NCBI GenBank assembly: GCA_030533315.1
Contig: JAUNJL010000022.1
Coordinates: 1-35,445, forward strand
Length of the DNA: 35,445 nt
Direction of reading: 5' to 3'
From: Eubacteriales bacterium
Lineage (GTDB): Bacteria > Bacillota_A > Clostridia > Lachnospirales > Lachnospiraceae
The position numbers and the translations under genes were made by a program. Of this stretch, positions 16,245 to 24,477 are shown piece by piece. How positions within the stretch are numbered: position 1 is the stretch's first letter; the number at the start of each line of letters is the position of its first letter. Below the pieces are notes generated by a model. That model saw only the letters and a program-made list of their open reading frames with translations. It ran no database searches and had not been told where the DNA came from.

Positions 16245-17684
16245 ATGCTTACGTATACCTTTACGGATCTAGGGTCAGATTCCATGTACAGCCATCTGTA
16301 CAAATGCATCAAAAGGGACATGATACAAGGCCTTATCCCTCCTGGAGAGAAGCTGCCCTCCAAGCGGAGCTTTGCAAAAAATCTGGGTATCAGCGTCATT
16401 ACCGTGGAAAACGCTTATGAGCAGCTGATCGCAGAGGGGTATATTTATTCTATACCCAAGAAGGGATATTTTGCGGCGAACATCCAGAAGCGTCCCGGGG
16501 ATAAAGGATCTTCCCGGAAGGGAGAGTCTTTCAGGTCCCACACCAAGGCCCCTGGCTATGCGGCGGATTTTTCCAACAATCAGGCGGGTACGGAGCAGTT
16601 TCCCTTTTCGGTGTGGGCCAAGCTGATCCGGGAGCTGCTGAAGGATCATCAGAAGGAGATCCTGACCAATCCTCCCAGCGGAGGCGTGTTGGAGCTGAGG
16701 GAGAGTATTGCCCGCCATCTTCTGGAGTTTCGCGGGATGGAGGTGTACCCGGAGCAGATCATCGTGGGTGCGGGGACAGAATACCTGTATGGTCTGCTGA
16801 TCCAGCTTCTTGGCCAGGATAAATGCTATGGGGTGGAAAACCCCGGCTACCAGAAGATTTCCCAGATTTACGAAAGCCATGGGGTGAAGTGCCGTCATGT
16901 GGCCTTGGAAAAGGACGGGGTGAGCATACAGGATCTGGAAGGTCAGCGGGTGGACGTGATGCACATGTCACCCTCTCATCATTTTCCCACAGGCATGGTG
17001 ACGCCTGTGAGCAAGCGGTATGAGCTTCTGGGGTGGGCGGCCAAGGACAAAAAAAGATACCTGATCGAGGACGATTATGACAGTGAATTTCGCCTGACGG
17101 GGCGGCCTATTCCCTCCCTCCAGAGTATTGACGCACTGGAGAAGGTGATCTACATCAACACCTTCACGAAGACCTTGTCCTCCACCATACGGATCAGCTA
17201 CATGGTACTTCCCAGGCACTTGATGGCGCTTTTTTACAAACGGCTGTCCTTTTACTCCTGCACCATACCTAATCTGGAGCAGTATACCCTGGCCCGTTTT
17301 TTATCTGAGGGCTATTTTGAAAAGCACATCAACCGCATGAGAAATTATTACCACCGAAAACGAGATTTTCTGCTTCAGGAGATTTATGGCAGCCCTCTGG
17401 AAAGATACGCCTCCATATCCGAGGAGGATGCCGGCCTTCATTTCCTTCTAAGGCTGGACATTACCTGTACGGACGAGGAATTTCAGCTTCAGATGGAGAG
17501 GCGGGGAATCCGCATCCGGGCATTGTCGGAATACTTTACCGGTTCTGTGGGCAAGCCAGAGCATATTTTTGTGGTAAACTATTCTTCCCTGACGGAGGAG
17601 CAGATCAAAGAGGCGGTCAGCGCCATGGCGGAGGAGGCGGCCAAGGTGCGGAGAAAAGGGACAAAGGATCAATACCAAGAATGA
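16245..17684 (+). CDS. pdxR: MocR/GntR-type regulator PdxR of vitamin B6 synthesis
   Basis: A 479-residue fusion of an N-terminal GntR winged helix (about residues 10-75) with a C-terminal aminotransferase-like domain that binds pyridoxal phosphate as effector. The DNA-binding part reads GLIPPGEKLPSKRSFAKNLG, then ISVITVENAYEQLIAEGY. The PLP lysine is probably Lys309 in NTFTKTLSSTIRISY; the cofactor region also has VGAGTEYLYG and EDDYDSEFR. It diverges from pdxS, which strongly supports the PdxR assignment over other MocR members. AAGAGGA at 16229-16235 serves the ATG. Its stop overlaps the amidohydrolase start by four bases (ATGA), so the two genes are probably coupled. Confidence 0.92.
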   Translation: MLTYTFTDLGSDSMYSHLYKCIKRDMIQGLIPPGEKLPSKRSFAKNLGISVITVENAYEQLIAEGYIYSIPKKGYFAANIQKRPGDKGSSRKGESFRSHTKAPGYAADFSNNQAGTEQFPFSVWAKLIRELLKDHQKEILTNPPSGGVLELRESIARHLLEFRGMEVYPEQIIVGAGTEYLYGLLIQLLGQDKCYGVENPGYQKISQIYESHGVKCRHVALEKDGVSIQDLEGQRVDVMHMSPSHHFPTGMVTPVSKRYELLGWAAKDKKRYLIEDDYDSEFRLTGRPIPSLQSIDALEKVIYINTFTKTLSSTIRISYMVLPRHLMALFYKRLSFYSCTIPNLEQYTLARFLSEGYFEKHINRMRNYYHRKRDFLLQEIYGSPLERYASISEEDAGLHFLLRLDITCTDEEFQLQMERRGIRIRALSEYFTGSVGKPEHIFVVNYSSLTEEQIKEAVSAMAEEAAKVRRKGTKDQYQE

Positions 17685-19375
17685 CAGGAGAAAAGCAGTT
17701 GAAGAAGATAATTTACGACCACGGACAGATTTATACAGGAAGGCTGCCTCTGGCCGAGGCTTTTGTGGTGGAGGGGGATCGCTTTCTGGGAGCCGGGACG
17801 GCTGAGGAGATGAAGGATCTGGCCGGCGGGGAAGCCGAGCGGATAGATCTGGAAGGGCGCTTCGTGTGCGCCGGGTTCAACGATTCTCACATGCACCTTT
17901 TGAATTACGGGTACATCCTGGGAAAGGCCAGGCTGACAGAGCACACCTCCTCCCTGGAGGAGCTGCTGCGCTACCTTCGGGAGTTTGAACAGGAGGAGGA
18001 TCTCCAAGAGGGAGAGTGGCTTTCCGGCTGGGGGTGGAACCAGGATTATTTTCGGGATGAGAGGCGCTTTCCCACCCGGTGGGATCTGGATCGGGTATCC
18101 ACGGAGCGTCCCATCTGTCTTACCAGAGCCTGCGGTCATTGCTGCGTGGTAAACTCCAGAGCCCTTTCCCTCCTGGGGATCACGGCTGACACGCCGGATC
18201 CGGAAGGAGGCCGCTTCGAGAGGGAGAAGGGGGAGCCTAACGGCATTATCCGGGAACAGGCGGTGGAATACGTGATCAGCCGTATCCCCAAGCCCTCTCT
18301 GGCGCAGCTGAAAATGATGATGAAGAAGGCTCTTGGCAGAATGAACGCCTACGGGATCACCTCCTGCCAGACGGATGATTTTGAGACCTTTCCGATCCCC
18401 TACCAACAGGTGATACAGGCCTATCAGGAGCTGGAAGAAAGCGGAGAGCTTACGGTGCGGATCTACCAGCAGGCCCAGCTGAAGGAGGAAAAAGCCCTTG
18501 AGGCCTTTTGGGAGGAAGGGTGGAGTACGGGGGCAGGAACTCTTTTCTATAAGATGGGGCCCTTGAAGATCATGGGGGACGGTTCCCTGGGCTCCAGGAC
18601 AGCCTACCTTAGCAGGCCCTATGCCGATGACGAAAAGGTGCAGGGCATCACCCTGATGAGCCGCAAAAAGCTGGAGAGCCTTATTACCATGGCCCATGGG
18701 CGGGGGATGCAGATCGCCATCCACGGGATTGGAGACGGGATGCTGGATTGGATATTGGAAGGATATGAGAAAGCGGCGAAGGCCGAAGGGCGTACCGATT
18801 GCCGCCATGGCGTCGTCCACTGCCAGATTACCCGGCCGGAGCAGCTGGAGCGCATTGCCAGAAATGACCTGCACGTGTATGCTCAGACCATTTTCCTGGA
18901 TTACGACGTTCGGATCGTGGAGGATCGGGTGGGGAAGAGGCTGGCCTCCACCAGCTATGCCTTCAAAACCCTCCTAAAGAAGGGCGTACATGTCTCAAAC
19001 GGAAGCGATTGCCCCGTGGAGGAGCCGGACGTGATGGCAGGTATCCAGTGCGCCGTCACCAGAAAAAGGCTGGACGGCACAGGAGATCCTTTTGGTGGAG
19101 AGGAGGCCATGACCGTGCAGGAGGCCCTGGACTCCTATACCTCCCAGGGGGCTTATGCCTCCTTTGAGGAAAAGGAGAAGGGCAGCATACAGGCTGGTAT
19201 GCTGGCGGACTTCGTGGTCTTAGAGAACAATCCCTTCACCGCCCCCCAGGGTGAGCTGAAAGGGATCCAGGTGCTGAAGACCTACGTGGGAGGCAGGTGC
19301 GTTTACCAAAAAGAAAAAGACGGGGAAAAGGATAAGGTAGAGAGATCATACCATGAAAGAAAAAGGGAAGAATAG
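17681..19375 (+). CDS. YtcJ-like amidohydrolase
   Basis: A 564-residue amidohydrolase of the YtcJ/Amidohydro_3 group. The binuclear or mononuclear metal site is visible as NDSHMHL (near residue 67), HGIGDGMLDWI (His of strand 6, near residue 347) and the late Asp in NGSDCPVEEPD. The C-terminal composite beta-domain ends with the LADFVVLENNPF block typical of the family. Substrates vary widely among amides, nitriles and cyclic ureides, and none can be assigned here. The start overlaps the pdxR stop by four bases; no ribosome binding site is obvious beyond AGAAT, which fits translational coupling. Whether it acts on a B6-related compound is open. It is followed by a strong hairpin at 19510-19542. 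Confidence 0.9.
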   Translation: MTGEKQLKKIIYDHGQIYTGRLPLAEAFVVEGDRFLGAGTAEEMKDLAGGEAERIDLEGRFVCAGFNDSHMHLLNYGYILGKARLTEHTSSLEELLRYLREFEQEEDLQEGEWLSGWGWNQDYFRDERRFPTRWDLDRVSTERPICLTRACGHCCVVNSRALSLLGITADTPDPEGGRFEREKGEPNGIIREQAVEYVISRIPKPSLAQLKMMMKKALGRMNAYGITSCQTDDFETFPIPYQQVIQAYQELEESGELTVRIYQQAQLKEEKALEAFWEEGWSTGAGTLFYKMGPLKIMGDGSLGSRTAYLSRPYADDEKVQGITLMSRKKLESLITMAHGRGMQIAIHGIGDGMLDWILEGYEKAAKAEGRTDCRHGVVHCQITRPEQLERIARNDLHVYAQTIFLDYDVRIVEDRVGKRLASTSYAFKTLLKKGVHVSNGSDCPVEEPDVMAGIQCAVTRKRLDGTGDPFGGEEAMTVQEALDSYTSQGAYASFEEKEKGSIQAGMLADFVVLENNPFTAPQGELKGIQVLKTYVGGRCVYQKEKDGEKDKVERSYHERKREE

Positions 19376-19509
19376 ATAGGGATTTCTCTTGAAGGTAAGA
19401 AGGATTAAGAACTTAGCGTGGCTTATACTTGCGAGGGAAAAACCTGGAAATCCATATAAAAATGACAGAGACCAGCAAAGCGTGTGCTGTCCGTTTTGTT
19501 GAGAACAAC

Positions 19510-19542
19510 GACCCCGGCGCCTGCAAAAAAGGTGCCGGGGTC
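19510..19542. terminator. Strong GC hairpin between convergent genes
   Basis: GACCCCGGCGCCT pairs with AGGTGCCGGGGTC (one wobble) around an A-rich loop. No T run follows on the plus strand; on the minus strand GTTGTTCTC follows. It lies between the amidohydrolase (plus) and the HD-GYP gene (minus) and probably terminates both weakly. The rest of 19376-19571 holds no gene. Confidence 0.55.
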
Positions 19543-19571
19543 GCTGCGTGAAAGAAAACCTGCCATGTTTT

Positions 19572-21467
19572 CTATACTTCTTCCTCTGGATTCTCGTCAA
19601 GCCTGCCGCAGTAGGTGGAGCAATAGATCCTTCGTCTGGTTGCGGTCAGCTGGCTGGAAAGCTGGTGGCAATAGTCGGGATCATCAAACAGATCCACGAT
19701 ATATCCGGCATAACGCTTGTCGCGTCCGTCCCGCAGCTCTTCCATCAGCTGGCAAAAGCTTTTGCCCTTGGCGTAGCTGCGGCCGATGTTGTCTGTGCCG
19801 GCGTCCATGGAATCTGCAACGGTGACGATGTCTGTCAAAAGGTCGCAGCGGCCTTCTCTGTTCTGGCCCAGGATGCGGGGATAGCCTCCCAGACCGTTAT
19901 AGTAGCGGTGGTGGCCCTGGGCGGCTTCTGCGCACAGCTCCATGTCCTGGATCCCGTTCAGCATCCAATAGCCGATCTCCGGGTGGAGCTGGATCAGCCG
20001 AAACTCCTCGTCGGTGAGGCGGCGGCCGTAATTGCTGACGATATCCAGGAGGCTGATCTTTCCCACGTCATGGTAAAGGGCCGCCTCGCTGGCCTTCTCA
20101 AGGAGCTTTTGGATATCGGTGGTTCCCTTCCATATTCCGGCAACGTCCTGCAGCAGGATCTGGGGATTGACCTTAAGAAGCCGAAGGAGGAGGGTCTTCG
20201 TCAGCCAGGCCACCATCATGGAATGGACGTAGGTGGGGCGGTGACAGGCAAGAAACCACCGCAGAAGGGAAGAACGCTTCCTGGATGCGGAGGTTCCGCC
20301 TGAGGTGATGGATACCATCACGCTGTTGCGCACATAAAACACCGCCTGGGAAAAATAATCCGTGAGAGGCGTTTTTTTCACAAACTGGTAGCTGACGCGT
20401 TCAGCCCGGCCCACCCGATCGGAAAACCTTTTTTTTCCTTCGTTGCCGCATCTTTCCAGGTAAAAGAGGAGATAGGGGATGAGGGACAGACGGCGGTAGA
20501 TCAGGTTCGCCGTTCCCTCCCCCTCTTCCGTCCGTTCGGCCTCGGCCAAAAGGATTTCCATCAGCTCTTCACAGGAGATCCGTCCGGTATGGTATCTGGC
20601 CGCAGAGTAGGCATAGACAGACCGGCTGGAAAGTGCAAGGCGTTTGCGTTTTGCAGCCTGCTCCTGACGCTGGTAAACAAAGGCGGCCGATTGGTACACC
20701 ATTTCCCGGACAGCCTGGTTTCCCCCGTCCACCCGGATCAGGCTTAACAGGGTCGTCCTTCCAAAGTGCAGGGCGTAAACATAATCATCCCAGGGGAGTC
20801 CTGGATCGATGGCCCTGAGCTGAGGATCCGTCATTGCCTCATAGGCTCGGTCAAAGCAGTCCAGCTGGTGCTGGTAGATGGCAGGATCCACGCTGGTGAC
20901 AAACTCCGGGACAAAGCAGGGATAGCCAAGATGGATGTTCCCCAGGCAGCGCAGAATGTACGCCCTGCTCTTGGAATCCAGGGCATCAAAATGTTCTATA
21001 AAGGAGGCTCCCTCCTCGAAGTAGTCCCGGATCTGGTCATAGTAGACATGCTGTTCCGAATTGCTGGCCATGGAATTGAGATAATGGAGGGTCAGGCCGC
21101 AATAGTACAGCTCCTCCAGGATGGATTCCCATTGTCCCAGGGCCCGGGCGCGCCGCAGAAGCCGCCTGTGGAGCTGGTATGCCAGTCCCAAATCCGCCTG
21201 CTTGTAATCATCCACCAGCTGACAGGCAAAGAGAAACCATTCCCTGGCCTCCTCATCTGAAAGGAGCTCAGGATCCCTTTGATAAAACAGCTGGTTCAGC
21301 AGCGTGTTGTTTCGGCTCTGAAGACGGTACAGTTCCTTGGCCTCCCTTCGGATGTACGCGATCTGTTCATCCGGGGAGGCGGAGGAATCAGGGCGAAAAT
21401 CAGAGCGTTCCTTGATCTGGCGCAGGTTAGCCAGGTATTCTTCTCTTCCGGTGCTGGGTGTATTCAA
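19572..21467 (-). CDS. HD-GYP domain protein with helical-repeat-like N-terminal region
   Basis: A 631-residue protein with a C-terminal HD-GYP phosphohydrolase domain. The metal-binding HD pair is His466-Asp467 (LYHDVGKISLLDIVS), followed by LHPEIGYWML and a GHHRYYNGLGGYP motif near residue 530, and DIVTVADSMDAGTD. In known members this domain degrades cyclic di-GMP or related dinucleotides. The first 400 residues are helical, rich in Tyr, Leu and Ala, and look TPR-like, with no transmembrane segment, so the protein is probably cytoplasmic and senses through this region. Translation starts at TTG 21467, supported by GAGGTGA seven bases upstream; no ATG with a comparable site exists nearby. 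No GGDEF partner is present in the window. Confidence 0.85.
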   Translation of the reverse strand: MNTPSTGREEYLANLRQIKERSDFRPDSSASPDEQIAYIRREAKELYRLQSRNNTLLNQLFYQRDPELLSDEEAREWFLFACQLVDDYKQADLGLAYQLHRRLLRRARALGQWESILEELYYCGLTLHYLNSMASNSEQHVYYDQIRDYFEEGASFIEHFDALDSKSRAYILRCLGNIHLGYPCFVPEFVTSVDPAIYQHQLDCFDRAYEAMTDPQLRAIDPGLPWDDYVYALHFGRTTLLSLIRVDGGNQAVREMVYQSAAFVYQRQEQAAKRKRLALSSRSVYAYSAARYHTGRISCEELMEILLAEAERTEEGEGTANLIYRRLSLIPYLLFYLERCGNEGKKRFSDRVGRAERVSYQFVKKTPLTDYFSQAVFYVRNSVMVSITSGGTSASRKRSSLLRWFLACHRPTYVHSMMVAWLTKTLLLRLLKVNPQILLQDVAGIWKGTTDIQKLLEKASEAALYHDVGKISLLDIVSNYGRRLTDEEFRLIQLHPEIGYWMLNGIQDMELCAEAAQGHHRYYNGLGGYPRILGQNREGRCDLLTDIVTVADSMDAGTDNIGRSYAKGKSFCQLMEELRDGRDKRYAGYIVDLFDDPDYCHQLSSQLTATRRRIYCSTYCGRLDENPEEEV

Positions 21468-21480
21468 GTATCGTCACCTC

Positions 21481-21767
21481 ATCCTTGACACAAATTTCCC
21501 TTTGCTTTACCTAACTGAAGATTCCTCTGTGGATACCCGCTGGGGGTATGAAAAACATGACAGTGGAAGTGGGATTATTATAGCCCAGATTCTTGAAAAC
21601 TGCAAGGAGGATTTTGGGATGCTGCTTATGAAGGGGGACGGATGACTTTCAAATACAACACCTTACCCATGCCAACCGTAACCGCTGCGATCCAAGGCCG
21701 ATCCTTGCAGGCAAAAGGGAACTCTCCACAAAAAGCCTACGACAGGCTGGCCCTTCCAGCTCCTCTA
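21481..21767. other. Non-coding gap between the HD-GYP and GNAT genes
   Basis: This part of the divergent gap shows no open frame with a ribosome binding site and no recognisable RNA. It probably carries the minus-strand promoter of the HD-GYP gene, but no convincing -35/-10 pair was found. A plus-strand TTGACA at 21485-21490 has no matching -10. Confidence 0.4.
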
Positions 21768-21776
21768 TGATATAAT
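21768..21776 (+). promoter_or_regulatory. Extended -10 promoter of the GNAT gene
   Basis: TGATATAAT provides a perfect TATAAT (21771-21776) with an extended TG at 21768-21769. The -35 position is poor. Transcript start is predicted near 21783, giving a leader of about 140 bases. Confidence 0.65.
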
Positions 21777-21780
21777 GGGA

Positions 21781-21922
21781 ACGCTTAGCGTGACCGAGCC
21801 GAAGGTGATGGCCGAATTTCGCAGCGGCGGTGTCAGGGGAATATTCGGCGAGGGCTGGGTAAAAAAGAAAGACAGAAAGGATGGGACATCGGAGTGCTGG
21901 CCGATGTCGGGGACAGAAAACG
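21781..21922 (+). promoter_or_regulatory. Structured 5' leader of the GNAT gene
   Basis: Three hairpins fall in a row: ACGC/GCGT (21781-21791), GCCGAAT with ATTCGGC (21811-21817 and 21843-21849), and GACATCGG with CCGATGTC (21885-21892 and 21901-21908). The last, a perfect 8-bp stem, ends just before the weak ribosome-binding sequence GGGGACAG (21909-21916). A role in controlling translation is inference. No known riboswitch class was matched. Confidence 0.45.
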
Positions 21923-22408
21923 ATGAAAATCAGAAATGCAAGGATGGAGGATCTTTCTCAGATCTTGGAGATTTATCAGGATGCACGCCGTTTTATGGCT
22001 GAAAATGGAAATCCGGACCAGTGGGGCGATGGATATCCTCCCAGGGAACTGCTTCTGGAAGACCTGGAGAAGGAACAGCTTTACGTATGCGAGGGTGAAG
22101 GGGAGCTGCAGGCGGTCTTTGTTTTTTCTCAGGAGGAGGATCCAAGCTATCGGAAAATATATCAGGGACAGTGGAAAAACGATCTTCCCTACGGGGTGAT
22201 TCACCGGATCGCTTCCGGGAAAAAGGGGAAGGGGACGGCTTCCGTCTGCCTGGACTGGTGCTTGGCGCAGTGCAAAAACCTGCGGATCGATACCCACCGA
22301 AGGAACATTCCCATGCAAAGCTTTTTGAAGAAAAAAGGCTTTCAGGAGTGCGGGGTCATCTACATCGAGGACGGAAGTGAGCGGCTGGCTTTTCAGAAAA
22401 CAGAATAA
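21923..22408 (+). CDS. GNAT-family N-acetyltransferase
   Basis: A 161-residue acetyl-CoA-dependent acetyltransferase. It opens with MKIRNARMEDLSQILEIYQDAR, the usual first strand and helix. A GNAT core follows, including the RIASGKKGKGTASVCLDW acetyl-CoA loop (a degenerate Q/R-X-X-G-X-G/A near residue 110) and IDTHRRNIPMQSFLKKKGF, where conserved Asn and the late Gly-Phe sit. The substrate is not predictable. The ATG at 21923 is preferred over an in-frame ATG at 21881 because the longer form adds 14 residues without family resemblance. The ribosome binding site is weak and sits next to a stem-loop. The Crp/Fnr gene converges after about 100 bases. Confidence 0.88.
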   Translation: MKIRNARMEDLSQILEIYQDARRFMAENGNPDQWGDGYPPRELLLEDLEKEQLYVCEGEGELQAVFVFSQEEDPSYRKIYQGQWKNDLPYGVIHRIASGKKGKGTASVCLDWCLAQCKNLRIDTHRRNIPMQSFLKKKGFQECGVIYIEDGSERLAFQKTE

Positions 22409-22511
22409 AATCCCTCTCACACGATCCTCTCTTCTGAATCCGCTTTTTGTGGGGACAAGGCGGCGTTCTCCTTACTGCGGAACGAAAAATACAGATACTG
22501 CGGATGAACGG

Positions 22512-23171
22512 TTAGGATTTCACATACAGGTGAAATTCATTTTTGTGGTACTGAATCAGCCCCTCTTTCTGCATTTTGGAAAGCTCCTTGGAAAGTGCGG
22601 TTCGCTCCACTCCCAAATAATCTGCAAGCTGCTGTCTGTCAAGGGCGATCCGGATATGGGTGGAGCCCTGGAGAGCCGCCTGCTCGGAGAAATAGGAATA
22701 AAGCCGGTCTCGGATCTTTTTGGGAGAAGAATGGAAGATCCTCATGGACAGCCGGACGTTTTTCATGGCCGTGATCCCAAGAAGGTTGTTCAGAAGCAGG
22801 CTTCTGTCGGGAACGGCCTTTTTTCGGGAAAACAGTCCTGGGACATGGATAAAGAGAACGGTGACTGCCTCCCGGGCGACCACGTCCACCAAAAGAGGCT
22901 GCTGGGGAATGCAGGCATAGGACTCCGCAAAAATATCTCCTTCCTCCGCAATCCCCAGGATGCTCCTGGCGCCGAAGAGATCGATGGATTCCATCTGGAC
23001 GGAGCCTGACAAGACAAGGCCCAGGCTGGTGATGATCTCCCCGGAGTGGCAGATGATGTGTCCCTTAGGAAAGCTTCGTACCGAGGCCTCGGAGGAGTCC
23101 ACAAAGGCCTTTACCTCCTGGACCTGGCAGCCCAGGAACAGGGGTGTTTTGGATAATGCTTGATAATTCAT
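22512..23171 (-). CDS. Crp/Fnr-family transcriptional regulator
   Basis: A 219-residue regulator. The N-terminal cyclic-nucleotide-binding-like beta barrel occupies about residues 10-125 (FPKGHIICHSGEIITSLGLVLSGSV). The C-terminal helix-turn-helix reads ALDRQQLADYLGVERTALSKE near residue 175. The N-terminal cysteine cluster of FNR is absent (only two scattered Cys, near residues 15 and 41), so it is not a classical iron-sulphur oxygen sensor. In Clostridia such proteins next to a ferredoxin gene often belong to the HcpR group, which senses nitrosative stress; this is context inference. AGAGGAA precedes the ATG. A 14-bp palindrome lies 19-32 bases upstream of the start codon. Confidence 0.9.
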   Translation of the reverse strand: MNYQALSKTPLFLGCQVQEVKAFVDSSEASVRSFPKGHIICHSGEIITSLGLVLSGSVQMESIDLFGARSILGIAEEGDIFAESYACIPQQPLLVDVVAREAVTVLFIHVPGLFSRKKAVPDRSLLLNNLLGITAMKNVRLSMRIFHSSPKKIRDRLYSYFSEQAALQGSTHIRIALDRQQLADYLGVERTALSKELSKMQKEGLIQYHKNEFHLYVKS

Positions 23172-23189
23172 AAAATTTCCTCTTGTTTC

Positions 23190-23203
23190 GTGGTTATAAC
23201 CAC
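23190..23203. promoter_or_regulatory. Palindromic operator for the Crp/Fnr regulator
   Basis: GTGGTTATAACCAC is a perfect 14-bp palindrome in the divergent region. It overlaps the likely minus-strand promoter of the regulator gene. It is centred at 23196.5, about -41.5 from the predicted ferredoxin transcript start, the usual class II Crp/Fnr activation position. Confidence 0.65.
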
Positions 23204-23220
23204 ATATATTTCTTTCTGAT

Positions 23221-23231
23221 TATAATAGAAT
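23221..23231 (+). promoter_or_regulatory. -10 region of the ferredoxin-like gene
   Basis: TATAAT (23221-23226) and overlapping TAGAAT (23226-23231) are both possible -10 elements. The -35 position falls in the palindrome and is poor, consistent with dependence on an activator bound at 23190-23203. Confidence 0.55.
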
Positions 23232-23313
23232 AGACTCATGAAAGCAAGAGAGAAATGCTGAAAAGCAGTTTCACTTTTCAATGGCAAAAAACAGAACGAT
23301 GGAGGAAGGTTTT

Positions 23314-24048
23314 ATGATCAGACAAGTGATAAAGATTGACGAAGAAAAGTGTAATGGCTGTGGGATCTGTGCAAACGCATGTCACGAGAGTGCCATTGCC
23401 ATGGTGAACGGGAAGGCCAGGCTGATCCGGGACGATTACTGCGATGGGATGGGAGACTGCCTGCCTGGATGTCCCACGGGCGCCATCAGCTTTGAGACAA
23501 GGGAGGCTCTGGAGTACGACCGTGAGGCGGTGGAGGCCAATATGAGGAAAAAGAAGCTGGAGCAGGAGATGGCTCAGTCGGGAAACTCCGGCGGCGGATG
23601 TCCGGGTTCTCGTATGAGGGAGCTGAAAAGGGAAAAGACGGAGGCTGTGCAGGCGGCAGCTCCTGTGGCGGATACACAGTCCTCTCAGCTGACAAACTGG
23701 CCTGTTCAGCTTAAGCTGGCACCCATCCAGGCACCTTATTTTTCCGGGGCAAGGCTTCTCATTGCGGCCGACTGTACCGCCTATGCCTACGCATCCATGC
23801 ACAAGGATTTCATGAGGGGACGGGCAACCCTGATCGGCTGTCCCAAGCTGGATGCCTGTGATTACAGTGAGAAGCTTACCGAGATCATCCGCAGCAACGA
23901 TATCAAGGACGTGACCATCGTGAGGATGGAGGTACCCTGCTGCGGAGGTTTGGTTCACGCCGCAAAACAGGCCCTTCAGGACAGCGGGAAGTTCCTCCCC
24001 TGGCAGGTCGTTACCATTTCCGTGGATGGAGAGATCCTGGACAACTAA
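23314..24048 (+). CDS. 4Fe-4S ferredoxin-type protein next to a Crp/Fnr regulator
   Basis: A 244-residue iron-sulphur protein. Residues about 5-65 form a ferredoxin-like unit: a complete CNGCGICANAC motif and a second, irregular set in YCDGMGDCLPGCP. A low-complexity linker follows. The C-terminal half starts near LLIAADCTAYAYA, carries further cysteines (CPKLDAC, PCCGG) and may bind another cofactor or pass electrons to a partner. The ATG at 23314 follows GGAGG (23301-23305); an in-frame ATG at 23281 is less favoured. In Clostridia this gene often lies between a Crp/Fnr regulator and hcp (hybrid cluster protein); here hcp does not follow. A role in nitrosative or redox stress is inferred from context. 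Confidence 0.87.
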   Translation: MIRQVIKIDEEKCNGCGICANACHESAIAMVNGKARLIRDDYCDGMGDCLPGCPTGAISFETREALEYDREAVEANMRKKKLEQEMAQSGNSGGGCPGSRMRELKREKTEAVQAAAPVADTQSSQLTNWPVQLKLAPIQAPYFSGARLLIAADCTAYAYASMHKDFMRGRATLIGCPKLDACDYSEKLTEIIRSNDIKDVTIVRMEVPCCGGLVHAAKQALQDSGKFLPWQVVTISVDGEILDN

Positions 24049-24115
24049 AAATGCGAAGCTCCCTGCCTGCTCCGTTTTCCCTTGCTGAAAATGGACAGGA
24101 TAGGGGACTGAGAGG

Positions 24116-24155
24116 ATCCGGCTTATTGTGGCAGACGATGAGCCGGATTTCTTTA
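24116..24155 (+). terminator. Probable terminator after the ferredoxin-like gene
   Basis: ATCCGGCT (24116-24123) and AGCCGGAT (24141-24148) form a perfect 8-bp stem with a 17-base loop, followed by the T-rich TTCTTT. The rest of 24156-24396 is A/T- and T-rich, with no gene supported. Confidence 0.65.
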
Positions 24156-24396
24156 TGCACATTTATTAAGATGTGTTTTTTTCATAAGGGCTTCGTAAAT
24201 GCTCTCAGTTTCTTTGCTTTTTTCATGCTTATAGCGAGCCTGTGCTGGCTGGATCTCAGGATCAGATATCGGGGAGCTTCTGTGTAAGCGCAGAGGCTAT
24301 GGGGGCCAAAGAGAAAAGTCCCCGCATTGACATGGATGCTGCCGGTAAACAGAAGGATGACCCAAAGAAAATATACTGGCTGCTGCGAAGAAAAGA

Positions 24397-24405
24397 TGGT
24401 ACAAT
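24397..24405 (+). promoter_or_regulatory. Extended -10 promoter of the ogg gene
   Basis: TGGTACAAT gives an extended -10 (TACAAT at 24400-24405) without a good -35. Transcription would start near 24412, about 66 bases before the ATG at 24478. Confidence 0.5.
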
Positions 24406-24477
24406 GTGGATATGGGCTTTGCCGGGAGGCGGGGCGCGTGATTTTTTACGAAGGAGACGTAGACGGAAGGTTTTGAC

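Noticed and set aside
19510..19542. Repeated extragenic palindrome element
   Set aside because: Only one copy was seen in the window; it is better explained as a terminator between convergent genes.
21781..21860. Lysine riboswitch before the GNAT gene
   Set aside because: Only GCCGAAG agrees; the upstream conserved helices and the AGTA-containing region of the class are missing and the gene is not a lysine gene.
22377..23009. 210-codon plus-strand open frame antisense to the Crp/Fnr gene
   Set aside because: It is a shadow; the minus frame carries a clear cNMP-like barrel and helix-turn-helix.
24051..24287. 78-codon plus-strand open frame after the ferredoxin-like gene
   Set aside because: It overlaps the terminator hairpin, lacks a ribosome binding site and only carries one chance hydrophobic stretch.
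24049..24477. hcp gene expected after the ferredoxin-like gene
   Set aside because: No hcp-like frame exists here; the 429-base gap holds a terminator and the ogg promoter only.
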